Shown: piece after piece, positions 26,198 to 34,578 of the stretch | Layout of the letters: every line of letters begins with the position of its first letter | How positions within the stretch are numbered: the stretch's first letter is position 1 | Assembly: GCA_030531745.1 (NCBI GenBank) | Contig: JAUNMU010000004.1 | Coordinates: forward strand, 1-37,866 | Length of the DNA: 37,866 bases | From: Synergistes sp. | GTDB taxonomy: Bacteria > Synergistota > Synergistia > Synergistales > Synergistaceae | Direction of reading: 5' to 3' | Program-made: the position numbers and the translations under genes | Notes under the pieces: generated by a model | The model's input: the letters and a program-made list of their open reading frames with translations, nothing else | The model's database searches: none | What the model was told of the DNA's origin: nothing

Positions 26198-27702
26198 TTC
26201 ACTATTTCCTTTCCATTGATTTTGCACCAGTCTGCCACGATTTCCCTGTCCACAAGAGGCACAGAACCGTTTTTCAATATCTGATGCGTTTCGGGACCGC
26301 GTCCGGCTATAACCACAATGTCGCCTTTGCCTGCGCGTGAAAGACCTTCATATATTGCCTCTCTCCTGTCCGTAATAGCGGTGTGGGCACGATTTACTTT
26401 CTTCACTCCTGCCGCAATTTCTGAAATTATGACATCGGGATCCTCGGAACGCGGGTTGTCGGATGTGACTATGACATCATCGGCAAGCCTTCCGGCAATC
26501 TCTCCCATAATGGGACGCTTGCTTTTATCCCTATCTCCGCCGCAGCCGAATACAACGGAAAGAACACCGCGGCATACAGGCCTGACAGCATTCAGTACCT
26601 TTTCCAATCCATCCGGAGAATGAGCAAAATCTATCACACACGCTGCTCCGCTGTCAAAACCGTAACGCTCAAGACGACCTGGGATCTGAGGCATTTTACT
26701 CATAGCATTAAGGGCAATATCAGCCGGAACTCCCAAAGAATATGCAAGCGAAACCGCCTGCAACATATTCAGCACATTATACGAGCCGAGCAACGGAAGA
26801 CGTACAATATCTTTCTTTCCGATACAGCCAATATTTACCTCCACGTCAAGGCCACCGATACCGATCTTTGTTATCCTTGCAAAAAAATCCGCCTTTTCGT
26901 CCGTCATACTGTAGGTCATTGACCTTTCGCCCAAAGCACGGCAAAGCCTCCTGCCGTACTCATCGTCAATGTTTACCGATGCTGACCAATCGCTCTTCAT
27001 AAATCTGTCAAAAAGAGATTTTTTCGCGAGGAAATAATTTTCCATGTTCCCATGATAATCAAGATGCTCTATCGTAAGGTTCGTAAACCCACCGCGGTCA
27101 AAATATGTACCGTTTATCCGTCCCTGCATTATCGGCTGTGATGCCGCTTCCATAACACACGCACCGCATCCGTTTTTAACCATCTCGGCAAGAAGTGCCT
27201 GAATGTCACAGCCCTCCGGAGTAGTGTGCGCGGCTTCACGCACATTGCAGCCGTCATCATAATTGACAGTGCCTATTATTCCCGTCTTTATTCCGGCACT
27301 CTGCAAAATATTCTGCATCATAAACACCGATGTTGTCTTTCCGTTTGTGCCTGTCACTGCGATCATCTTCAACTTCTTTGAAGGCTCGCCGTATAAAAGC
27401 GATGCGGTCTCACCCATTGACGCACGCACGTTTTTGCATATTATCTGAGGAATTTCAAAATCAATTTTGCGTTCACACAACACAGCCGATGCACCGTCCC
27501 TTACGGCACACGGCACAAAGTCATGCGCGTCCGAGTGTTCTCCCTTTGTGGCGGCAAATATATTTCCGGCACGGACATTTCGGCTGTCACAGACCATATC
27601 ATTCAACTCAATCTCTTCCGCGTGAAACCCATCGGGCATATAAATTTGATGTGCCATATTGTTTTTTTCAAGAAGATAAATCAGTTCATCAAGCCTCATC
27701 AC
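26194..27702 (-). CDS. murE: UDP-MurNAc-L-Ala-D-Glu:meso-diaminopimelate ligase
   Basis: MurE adds the third residue of the stem peptide. The P loop GTNGKTT is at 118-124, and the amino-acid selectivity motif DNPR (415-418) is the form found in meso-diaminopimelate ligases, so this organism should build mDAP-type peptidoglycan. TNLTIEHLDYHG and FAHSPDGLEKVL are typical. The start is GTG 27702 or ATG 27699, with AAGGGG just upstream. Length 502 is normal. Confidence 0.97.
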   Translation of the reverse strand: MMRLDELIYLLEKNNMAHQIYMPDGFHAEEIELNDMVCDSRNVRAGNIFAATKGEHSDAHDFVPCAVRDGASAVLCERKIDFEIPQIICKNVRASMGETASLLYGEPSKKLKMIAVTGTNGKTTSVFMMQNILQSAGIKTGIIGTVNYDDGCNVREAAHTTPEGCDIQALLAEMVKNGCGACVMEAASQPIMQGRINGTYFDRGGFTNLTIEHLDYHGNMENYFLAKKSLFDRFMKSDWSASVNIDDEYGRRLCRALGERSMTYSMTDEKADFFARITKIGIGGLDVEVNIGCIGKKDIVRLPLLGSYNVLNMLQAVSLAYSLGVPADIALNAMSKMPQIPGRLERYGFDSGAACVIDFAHSPDGLEKVLNAVRPVCRGVLSVVFGCGGDRDKSKRPIMGEIAGRLADDVIVTSDNPRSEDPDVIISEIAAGVKKVNRAHTAITDRREAIYEGLSRAGKGDIVVIAGRGPETHQILKNGSVPLVDREIVADWCKINGKEIVK

Positions 27703-27718
27703 TTATATCCCCTTCCGA

Positions 27719-29443
27719 TTACCGCAAACTGTTTTCAACCTTAAGACTCCTCGTTGCGTCCCTGCCTTGACTTTGAACTATATCCTCGGCTATTGCCTTA
27801 AAGATAGGCGCTGCGATCTGTCCGCCGTAATATCTTGTGCCCTTCGGCTCTCCTATGTTTATGACCATCACATATTTAGGCTTATCCGCGGGCCAAAATC
27901 CGGCAAACGATGCGACATACTGACCTTTTTTATATTGTCCGGAGGTTGCTATCTGCGCTGTGCCTGTTTTTCCCGCGATTCTGACCTTATCCGACTTCGC
28001 CTGTTTTCCTCCGCCTTCGGATACGACCATAGCCATAGCATGCCTCAAAAATGCCGCTGTTCCTTCGGACATAACATTGTAACGCACGCGCCGTGTGCCT
28101 TTATGGACGACATTACCGTAACTGTCGCGAACTTCCCCTATAACGTAAGGTTTAAGGAGCTTTCCGCCGTTCACTATACTTGAAATCGCCATAACAACCT
28201 GTATCGGAGTAACCCCTATCCCCTGACCTATAAATATATTCGCGGGAACCGTACCGAGCCATTCCTCCGGCTCTTTCATAAGCCCTGCTTCCTCGCCCGC
28301 TATCTCAACATCGGATTTTTCGCCAAATCCGAACTGTCTTAACATTCCGTAAGCCTCATACTTGGGCACTCTCATTGACATAAGCGACATGCCTATATTG
28401 CAGGAATTCATAATAACGTGAGTCACATCTTGAAATCCGTGCGCCCTTTTGTTCACATCATTCATTGTCTTATCAAACAGCTTCATCGTGCCGTGACACA
28501 TAAATGTTGAATTTCTTGACACGTTTCCGCTTTCAAGTGCTATTGCGGTCACTATAGGCTTAAAGATAGATCCCGGCTCAAATACGCGCCCGACGACATT
28601 GTTGCGCACCGCGTTCTCGTCTGAGAGCGACTGCCTCTTGTTGGGATTCAAAGTCGGATAGCTTGCCAAAGCAATGATTTCGCCTGTGTATGGGTCAACA
28701 CAAACTCCGGCCGCCCATGAAGCATCGGCATTCTTCGCACCCTCAGCAAGACGAAGTTCCATGATCTGTTGGATCCCCGAGTCTATGGTAAGACGCATTG
28801 AGGAGGCATTAAGCTTTGTAGGTGCCTGTGCGCCTCCTATGATCTCAACTCCGCGGCCGTGCGAATCCCTTGCAACAAACCGCGTGCGCGGCGGAGAATA
28901 AAGCAGAGAATTCCATTCAAGCTCAACCCCTGCCTGTCCAAGCTGATCTATATCACAAAAACCGATAAGGTGAAACGCAAGCGAATCATGCGGATAATTT
29001 CTGCGAATCTCTGTAACCGTGTAAAGCCCCGGAATTTTTTTATCTATAACTCTATCCGCTACACTCTTAGGCAAATTGCGCTTAACCCAATGAAATCTGC
29101 CCTCCATCGGCCTTGAAAATTTATCGGCTGTCTCTCTGCCAAACGCCTCTGCAAGAAAATCCGCGCTCGCCGGATCCCAGTACATCGGATCAATGAAAAA
29201 ACTTGTCGTAGGCACCGATACGGCAAGCGGCACTCCCCATCTGTCGGTGATAGTGCCTCTTGTAGCGCCCTCCGATATATTCGCCCAATACTGCTTCTGC
29301 GACTGCTGTGAAATTCTCTTGTCCGGGACAAGATGAGCCTTTGCTGTACCTAAAAGCAACACCAAAAGAATCAGGTACACCAATACCCACACCAACTTAT
29401 TCTTCCTTATTCCATTATCTTCCCGTCTTCTAATCCTCGGCAT
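27719..29443 (-). CDS. ftsI: Penicillin-binding protein, septal transpeptidase
   Basis: This class B penicillin-binding protein cross-links septal peptidoglycan. Counting from ATG 29443, a single membrane anchor lies at about 15-37, the dimerisation/pedestal region follows, and the transpeptidase motifs are all present: SIFK at 292-295, SCN at 347-349 and KTG at 492-494. There is no PASTA domain. The frame opens at TTG 29458, but ATG 29443 overlaps ftsL by 14 bases and gives about 574 residues. Position between ftsL and murE identifies it as FtsI. Confidence 0.95.
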   Translation of the reverse strand: MPRIRRREDNGIRKNKLVWVLVYLILLVLLLGTAKAHLVPDKRISQQSQKQYWANISEGATRGTITDRWGVPLAVSVPTTSFFIDPMYWDPASADFLAEAFGRETADKFSRPMEGRFHWVKRNLPKSVADRVIDKKIPGLYTVTEIRRNYPHDSLAFHLIGFCDIDQLGQAGVELEWNSLLYSPPRTRFVARDSHGRGVEIIGGAQAPTKLNASSMRLTIDSGIQQIMELRLAEGAKNADASWAAGVCVDPYTGEIIALASYPTLNPNKRQSLSDENAVRNNVVGRVFEPGSIFKPIVTAIALESGNVSRNSTFMCHGTMKLFDKTMNDVNKRAHGFQDVTHVIMNSCNIGMSLMSMRVPKYEAYGMLRQFGFGEKSDVEIAGEEAGLMKEPEEWLGTVPANIFIGQGIGVTPIQVVMAISSIVNGGKLLKPYVIGEVRDSYGNVVHKGTRRVRYNVMSEGTAAFLRHAMAMVVSEGGGKQAKSDKVRIAGKTGTAQIATSGQYKKGQYVASFAGFWPADKPKYVMVINIGEPKGTRYYGGQIAAPIFKAIAEDIVQSQGRDATRSLKVENSLR

Positions 29444-29840
29444 GAGCTGTGTCCACAAAAGGATTCATATTCGCCAAAAATCCTTTGTCCTTTGCCGCAC
29501 GCACTTTCTTAGGAGACACAGCCGCAATTTCAGCCATCCTCACCTTTATGCACCGAATATTTTCTGCGTTTTCCATTCCGAGATTATTTCTCGCATAAGT
29601 ATAGATTCTCGCCGGAGTAAGCATCTGCGAATATTCACGGGACAAATCAGCGTTGCGTTCCCTACATTCCTCAATCTTATGCGTAGTTTCCGATATTCTG
29701 TGTTCAAGATAAAGCCCATAAAGACGTATCGTACCCAACACCGCCGCGCACACAAAAAGACATATACAGCTTGACACAAAAAACACAGAATGATGTTGCT
29801 CTTCTTCGTGCTTAAACTCACTGTTCCTTGCTTGTCTCAT
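29430..29840 (-). CDS. ftsL: FtsL-like divisome protein
   Basis: This small bitopic protein of 136 residues has a short charged cytoplasmic tail, one membrane helix (about 20-40 from ATG 29840), and a periplasmic heptad-like coiled coil (LEHRISETTHKIEECRERNA), ending in a basic tail. FtsL/DivIC family proteins form a complex with FtsQ and activate FtsWI. The sequence is poorly conserved, as usual, so the call rests on topology and position between rsmH and ftsI. ATG 29840 overlaps the rsmH stop as ATGA. Confidence 0.8.
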   Translation of the reverse strand: MRQARNSEFKHEEEQHHSVFFVSSCICLFVCAAVLGTIRLYGLYLEHRISETTHKIEECRERNADLSREYSQMLTPARIYTYARNNLGMENAENIRCIKVRMAEIAAVSPKKVRAAKDKGFLANMNPFVDTAHAED

Positions 29841-30763
29841 ATCCCCGAATTCTCCTCGCATTCATACTTGCGAAATATCATCATCTTCGCGCTTCTTGCC
29901 TTATAATTCTCCGCAACTTCATCTTCGGTCGGAAGAATCGGCTTCTTAGGGGTGATCTCACCCTTCTTTTCGTCTCTCCATCTCCTAAAGTGCAGCTTTG
30001 TCATCTTTTCTTCAAGCGAATGATAAGATATAACGACTATCTTCCCCTTGGGCTTCAAAATTTTCAAAGCCCCATCCAAAGCCTCATCAAGGGCATTTAT
30101 CTCGTCGTTCACAGCGATACGGAGCGCCTGAAAAATCTTCCTCGCGGGATGCCCTCCCATCTTACGCTGCAAAGGCTCCGGAAGGATCTTCCTCACAAGC
30201 GCGACAAGCTCTCCCGTAGTATTCAAAGTGCCTCCGTATTCACGGTAACGCACGATGCCCTTTGCTATCTGAAACGCATTGCGCTCCTCGCCGTAATCTC
30301 TGAATATCTTTGTAAGCCTGCTAACATCGGCATTCGCCAAAATATCGGCGGCATTTACGCCTATTGCCTCTTCTCCGCTCTCCATTCTCATATCAAGAGG
30401 ACCGTTGATTTGAAAAGAAAAACCTCTTTCGCCCTCCGTCAACTGCATATTTGAAACACCTAAATCAAAAAGGACAAAATCCGCTCCGTGAAAATCGCTT
30501 CTCAAAGCAAGATCCGAGATATTTCTGAAATTATCAGCTATGATCTCAAAGCGCGGCGCAAACGGCGCAAGACGCAGAGAGGCAATCTCTCTTGCCGCAG
30601 CATCTCTGTCAAAACCATAAACGAAAGCGCATTCGTACCTTTCAAGTATTGCCGCGCTGTGTCCTCCGAGACCCAAAGTCGCGTCTGCGACACAGATGTC
30701 ACTTTTGTCATCATCAATCGCAGCAAGCGTCTCTTTAAGCATTACAGAGATATGTTCTTTCAT
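29837..30763 (-). CDS. rsmH: 16S rRNA (cytosine(1402)-N(4))-methyltransferase
   Basis: RsmH (MraW) methylates N4 of C1402 in 16S rRNA using SAM. DATLGLGGHSAAIL (about 27-40) is the SAM-binding loop, VLFDLGVSNMQL (about 95-106) is motif IV, and HPARKIFQALRIAVNDE and YHSLEEKMTK are family signatures. Length 308 matches the family. The start overlaps the mraZ stop (ATGA), and the stop overlaps ftsL in the same way. Confidence 0.97.
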   Translation of the reverse strand: MKEHISVMLKETLAAIDDDKSDICVADATLGLGGHSAAILERYECAFVYGFDRDAAAREIASLRLAPFAPRFEIIADNFRNISDLALRSDFHGADFVLFDLGVSNMQLTEGERGFSFQINGPLDMRMESGEEAIGVNAADILANADVSRLTKIFRDYGEERNAFQIAKGIVRYREYGGTLNTTGELVALVRKILPEPLQRKMGGHPARKIFQALRIAVNDEINALDEALDGALKILKPKGKIVVISYHSLEEKMTKLHFRRWRDEKKGEITPKKPILPTEDEVAENYKARSAKMMIFRKYECEENSGI

Positions 30764-31185
30764 ATCTCATCCAATTCCTCTGCTATACTGCTGAAATCGT
30801 CAAGCACTTCTGTACGGTGTTCATTCCACTTATCGCTGTCCCAAACCTCCAAGTGATCTTCGGACCCGATAAGCGTCACATCGGACACGATCTCGCCGTA
30901 CTCTCGCAAAATCTGCGGTATAAGGATTCGCCCTGCTCCGTCAATCTCAAGCTCGCTTGCCATTGACAAAAGCACCCTGCGAAAATCCCTTGTTTTCTTC
31001 TTAAATGACGACAGATCTTTCAGCTTAACAAGCAATTCTTCCCAACGCGAAACGGGATAAAGCGTAATACAGCGGTCAATGCCTATAGTCGCAACGACAG
31101 ACGCGCCAAGCTCCCCACGAAACTTCGCGGGCAAAACCATGCGCCCCTTGCCGTCTAACCTATGACAGAAACTTCCCACTAACAT
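30760..31185 (-). CDS. mraZ: Transcriptional regulator MraZ
   Basis: MraZ is an AbrB-fold DNA-binding protein with two tandem repeats. Both DxxGR motifs are present: DGKGRMVLPAKFR (about 10-22) and DGAGRILIPQILREY (about 79-93). It forms a ring and represses its own dcw operon. This is the first gene of the cluster. Its promoter carries repeated AAAGTG boxes (31183-31234), the nearest of which includes the ATG, consistent with autoregulation. GGGGTG serves as ribosome site. Length 141 is normal. Confidence 0.97.
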   Translation of the reverse strand: MLVGSFCHRLDGKGRMVLPAKFRGELGASVVATIGIDRCITLYPVSRWEELLVKLKDLSSFKKKTRDFRRVLLSMASELEIDGAGRILIPQILREYGEIVSDVTLIGSEDHLEVWDSDKWNEHRTEVLDDFSSIAEELDEI

Positions 31186-31234
31186 ACACTTTCACCCCAC
31201 TTTATTCCATTTTATACCACAACGCATACACTTT
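31183..31234 (-). promoter_or_regulatory. mraZ promoter with candidate MraZ boxes
   Basis: On the minus strand an extended -10 (TGGTATAAA, with TATAAA at 31216-31211) would start transcription near 31204. Around it stand AAAGTGTATG (31234-31225), AAAATGGAAT (31213-31204), AAAGTGGGGTG (31203-31193) and AAAGTGTATG (31192-31183). The last three are contiguous, at 10-11 base steps, the helical spacing used by MraZ in other bacteria. They cover the -10, the start point and the ribosome site. Confidence 0.65.
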
Positions 31235-31260
31235 ATCCCCTTTTCCCAAATCGTGCAACG

Positions 31261-31481
31261 CAAAAATCTAAAAAGTCGTGAATAAAATAAGGTCTATAGA
31301 CTCAATTTTATAAAATACAATTTATGCCTGAATATAACGTAAAAATTTGAAGACACTATCAATCAGGATAACCAAGCAATGTCTACATATTTTCATTTAT
31401 CGCTTAATTTTCAAAGGAATAAAATGCGTTTGAGAAAAACCGCATATAAATTTATCTCATAGTGTGATGTCGGATATATAC
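31261..31481. other. AT-rich spacer between mraZ promoter and rnpB terminator
   Basis: No gene is visible in these 221 bases. The stretch has a perfect 10-base palindrome (GTCTATAGAC, near 31295) and a possible 12-codon + strand frame (31424-31462) behind an AAAGGA site that I do not call. The mraZ transcript is separated from rnpB by this spacer, so the dcw cluster has its own promoter. Confidence 0.4.
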
Positions 31482-31512
31482 AAAAAATCCGCCGTGCGAT
31501 CAAGCACGGCGG
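31482..31512 (-). terminator. Rho-independent terminator of rnpB
   Basis: On the minus strand a perfect 9-bp GC-rich stem (CCGCCGTGC / GCACGGCGG) with a 6-base loop is followed by ATTTTTTG. It lies 12 bases after the last paired base of the RNase P RNA. Confidence 0.92.
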
Positions 31513-31523
31513 CATAATATAAC

Positions 31524-31867
31524 GAAGCACCCAATAAGCCGGGTTTTGTAAGAAATAATCTTTCAGCCATTTATCTAATCCTGCGCTTGCACGCAGAAAT
31601 GAGCGGTCGTACCCGGAAGTCAGCGGGCAGCCTCGTCCTTCCCTATTCAACCTTGCTCCTGATGGGGTTTGCCAAGCCCGCGAATTCCTGCGCGGCCGGT
31701 GGGCTCTTACCCCGCCTTTTCATCCTTGCCGTCATAAGACGGCGGTTTCCTTTTCTGTGGCACTTTCCCTGGGTTCGCACCCGCAGGAATTTCTCCTGCA
31801 TCACGCCCTGCGGAGCCCGGACTTTCCTCCCGCGCAAAACGCGCCGGCGGCTGAAATTAGATACTTC
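31524..31867 (-). ncRNA. rnpB: RNase P RNA component
   Basis: This is the catalytic RNA that trims the 5' leaders of tRNA precursors. The minus strand contains the universal P4 sequence GAGGAAAGTCCGGGCTCC near the 5' end, a downstream partner (ACAGAAA-type stretch near 31755), and the 3' AACCCGGCTTAT element. The ends were set by helix P1: GAAGTATCT (31867-31859) pairs over nine positions, including G-U, with GGGTGCTTC (31532-31524). Length of about 344 bases fits a bacterial A-type RNA. It has its own promoter and terminator and sits between recD2 and mraZ. Confidence 0.93.
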
Positions 31868-31874
31868 AAGCGGA

Positions 31875-31883
31875 ATTATAACA
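31875..31883 (-). promoter_or_regulatory. Extended -10 promoter of rnpB
   Basis: TGTTATAAT on the minus strand ends 7 bases before the predicted 5' end of RNase P RNA (31867), exactly where a -10 box should be. No good -35 is visible, in line with an extended -10 promoter. Confidence 0.75.
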
Positions 31884-31979
31884 TAAATTCTCATTCTGCG
31901 CCGCAGCAAAAACGCCCGCACATACGCTTCGCTTGCGCGAAAATGACAGATATTCGTGTATACATCGGACTATCAATAA

Positions 31980-32160
31980 ATGTCCTGCGGTGCAGCGTGA
32001 GGATATGAATACAAAGGCGCAGTTTCCGCGTGACACGAAAGGAGAGAAAACACACACGAAAACTGCGCTCTATACAGTTTGAGATACGGGGTTATCTCAA
32101 TTACTGCCATGACTGATTGGTTTGTTCAGCGTGTGCCGTAGGGCACGCGCTATTATTATA
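31980..32160 (-). ncRNA. Candidate structured RNA between recD2 and rnpB
   Basis: The 354-base gap 31868-32221 has no convincing gene but several strong hairpins. Arms 32017-32032 and 32053-32068 pair at 14 of 16 positions around a 20-base loop. Arms 32079-32086 and 32093-32100 are a perfect 8-bp stem with a 6-base loop. A GC-rich stem (GCGTG-GCC / GGC-CACGC, with a bulge) lies near 32129-32150. On the minus strand a TATAAT (32160-32155) stands just upstream, without a clear -35. I see no T-tract terminator and no match to tmRNA, SRP RNA or a known riboswitch. Strand and even transcription are uncertain; a divergent 6S-like RNA is one idea. Confidence 0.3.
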
Positions 32161-32221
32161 CTGCAAATTTCATTTTGCTGTTGTTCTTTTGCTTTGACTT
32201 GCGACCATTATCGGCTTTTTT

Positions 32222-34567
32222 TTATTTTCTTTCCGTCTCTTTTGTATTTTCCCGAAAAAGACGATCTATTTCTTCTTCGGTCATCTGATGTATTGTATCA
32301 CTTGCTTTGTCTCTCAGACGTTCGGCAAGCCTTGTGTAGCGTACTTTGGTGCTGTCATTTCGTACCGCGATTTGCAAGGCTTTTTTTGTTCCGACTATGA
32401 CAACGAGTTTTTTGCCGCGTGTGATTGCAGTGTAGAGCAGATTGCGCTGAAGCATCACATAGTGCTGAGTAAGCAGCGGTATTACGACCGCAGGATACTC
32501 AGAGCCTTGTGATTTATGTATTGATACCGCATAAGCATGGACAAACTCTTCTGCTTCGGAAAATTCATAATGCACCGTGCCTGTGTCCATTTCAACCGTT
32601 ATCGTCTCATCGTCGGCGCTGATCTTTGTTATCGTGCCGATGTCACCGTTATATACGTCTTTGTCGTAATTGTTTTTTGTCTGCATAATTTTGTCTCCCT
32701 CTTTGAATGTATGTTCAAGACGTGTGAGGGAAGCGCCGTTTCGGGTGTTTAATATTTTTTGCAGTTCCGCATTAAGATGTCTGGTGCCGAGCGTTCCGTT
32801 GTGCATCGGAGCCAAAACCTGAATGTCGGTTATCGGGTCAAAGTTGAATCTGCGAGGAATATTTTCAGATACGAGTTTTTTGATCGTTGCAAGAACTCTT
32901 TCCTGAAATAATGCCGTGTATTCGTCCTCTGTTATGCCGCTTTTTTCAATGCGCGGTTCTATAAAGTAAAAGTCGGAGAGTTCCTTGCTCTGATCATCGG
33001 GAAGAAGGGGCATAAGTCCGTCGTTTATCCTGTGTGCGTTGATTATTATACGGCTTTCTTTGCCTTGACGGAAAATTTCGTTCAGTTTAACTATGGGGCA
33101 GACCTCGGATTCTATAAGATCTTTCAGGACGTTGCCCGGGGATACTGAGGGAAGTTGATTGACGTCACCGACAAGTATGAGCGATGCGCTTGCGGGTATT
33201 GCTTTCAAAAGATGATGAAAGAGTATTATATCCACCATAGACGCTTCATCTATTATGAGCAGATCGCATTTAAGCCGATTCGTGCTGTTGCGCATAAATG
33301 TGCCGGTCGCGCCTGTGATGTCTCCGGCAGTGCCTGTGTATTCAAGAAGACGGTGAATCGTCTTTGCCTCGTGCCCTGTTGCCTCGGCCATTCTCTTTGC
33401 CGCGCGTCCCGTGGGGGCAGCAAGCATTACGGTGTAGCCTTCCTTTTCCCGCAGCGAGAGAACGGCGCGGATTATCGTTGTCTTTCCTGTGCCCGGGCCT
33501 CCGGTTATTATCATTACTTTTGAGTTCACAGCGCACTTTATGGCATTTATCTGAGCTTCTGCGAATTTTATGCCGACTTCACGTTCAAGCCACGGAAGCA
33601 CTGCCGCACAATCTACATATTGGCTGTTGTACGGCTCGCAGACCAACGACCTGAGATTCTCGGCTGCCTTTGTCTCTGCGTAGTGAAATGCCGGCAGATA
33701 TACGGCAGTGTCATTTTTGCCGTCCTTATCCGTGAAGTCCTCAACTATAATCTCTTCGCTCAGGCGTGCTGCTTCAATTCCGGCACGTGCCTGCTCAAGT
33801 GTTACGGAAAGTGTACGCGCCGTGTGCGCCGCAAGAAGGTCAATAGGAATATAGACGTGTCCCTCTGTTACAAGCTGATTCAATGTAAATTGGACACCGG
33901 CTCTTATGCGCAGCGGTGAATCTGCTTCTATGCCGAAATTCTTTGCTATTTTGTCTGCTGTGGCAAAGCCTATGCCTGCCACTTCGGATGCAATTCTGTA
34001 TGGATTTTCTGTCAGTGCCGCCTCTGTTTGAGAGCCGTAGCGGTTGAATATGCGCATTGCGAAACCTGTGCCGATGCCGTAGCTGTGAAGAAAAATCATC
34101 ACTTCGCGTATGTTGCGCTGTTCTGCCCATGCTTCACCGATTTTCTCCGCTTTATTTCTGCTTATGCCGCTTACCTCCGCAAGCCTGTGCGGTGCTTCGT
34201 TAAGAATCGTAACGGTCTCGTCTTTGAATTTTTCTGTGATTTTTTTCGCCGTTGCTGCGCCTATGCCGTGAATTATTCCGGAGGCAAGAAATTTTTCAAT
34301 CCCGTCAGAGGTTGCGGGAATTGCCGATGTACATTCCGATGCTTGAAATTGCACGCCATACTTTGGATTTTTTACCCAGATGCCGCGCATAACAAGGCGT
34401 TCTCCTTGAGCGGGTTCCGGCATATTGCCTATTGCCGTCACGGGTTCGCTGTGTCCGTGCACACTTAAGCGGAGAACGGTGTAACCATTCTCCGCATTAT
34501 GAAATATTACTTTTTCCACATCGCCTGTAAGTTCCGTGGAAGGTGTCTTTTTTTTTGTATCTGACAA
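32222..34567 (-). CDS. recD2: ATP-dependent DNA helicase RecD2
   Basis: This SF1B 5'-3' helicase has 781 residues. The N-terminal region carries helix-hairpin-helix repeats (GIGAATAKKI near 101, then GISRNKA and GIGFATADKI), typical of RecD2 and absent from RecBCD-type RecD. The Walker A is GGPGTGKTT (356-364), motif II is DEAS (440-443), and the last helicase motif AYAVSIHKSQGSEYP is near the C terminus. RecD2 works in repair and replication-fork stability without RecB or RecC. The start is TTG 34567, with GAGG 8 bases upstream, 11 bases after the amidohydrolase stop. A run of nine A residues falls in codons 4-7. Confidence 0.95.
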   Translation of the reverse strand: MSDTKKKTPSTELTGDVEKVIFHNAENGYTVLRLSVHGHSEPVTAIGNMPEPAQGERLVMRGIWVKNPKYGVQFQASECTSAIPATSDGIEKFLASGIIHGIGAATAKKITEKFKDETVTILNEAPHRLAEVSGISRNKAEKIGEAWAEQRNIREVMIFLHSYGIGTGFAMRIFNRYGSQTEAALTENPYRIASEVAGIGFATADKIAKNFGIEADSPLRIRAGVQFTLNQLVTEGHVYIPIDLLAAHTARTLSVTLEQARAGIEAARLSEEIIVEDFTDKDGKNDTAVYLPAFHYAETKAAENLRSLVCEPYNSQYVDCAAVLPWLEREVGIKFAEAQINAIKCAVNSKVMIITGGPGTGKTTIIRAVLSLREKEGYTVMLAAPTGRAAKRMAEATGHEAKTIHRLLEYTGTAGDITGATGTFMRNSTNRLKCDLLIIDEASMVDIILFHHLLKAIPASASLILVGDVNQLPSVSPGNVLKDLIESEVCPIVKLNEIFRQGKESRIIINAHRINDGLMPLLPDDQSKELSDFYFIEPRIEKSGITEDEYTALFQERVLATIKKLVSENIPRRFNFDPITDIQVLAPMHNGTLGTRHLNAELQKILNTRNGASLTRLEHTFKEGDKIMQTKNNYDKDVYNGDIGTITKISADDETITVEMDTGTVHYEFSEAEEFVHAYAVSIHKSQGSEYPAVVIPLLTQHYVMLQRNLLYTAITRGKKLVVIVGTKKALQIAVRNDSTKVRYTRLAERLRDKASDTIHQMTEEEIDRLFRENTKETERK

Positions 34568-34578
34568 CGAGGCCGCCT

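Noticed and set aside
31424-31462. 12-codon + strand frame behind an AAAGGA site
   Set aside because: Too short and in AT-rich spacer, with no regulated gene downstream on that strand; the rnpB terminator follows.
31411-31921. Short proteins overlapping the RNase P RNA
   Set aside because: These frames lie within the conserved RNA fold of rnpB and its terminator, so they are not coding.
34536-34567. Frameshift at the nine-A run in the recD2 start
   Set aside because: The frame continues without interruption into a complete helicase; the run may allow slippage but there is no sign of a break.
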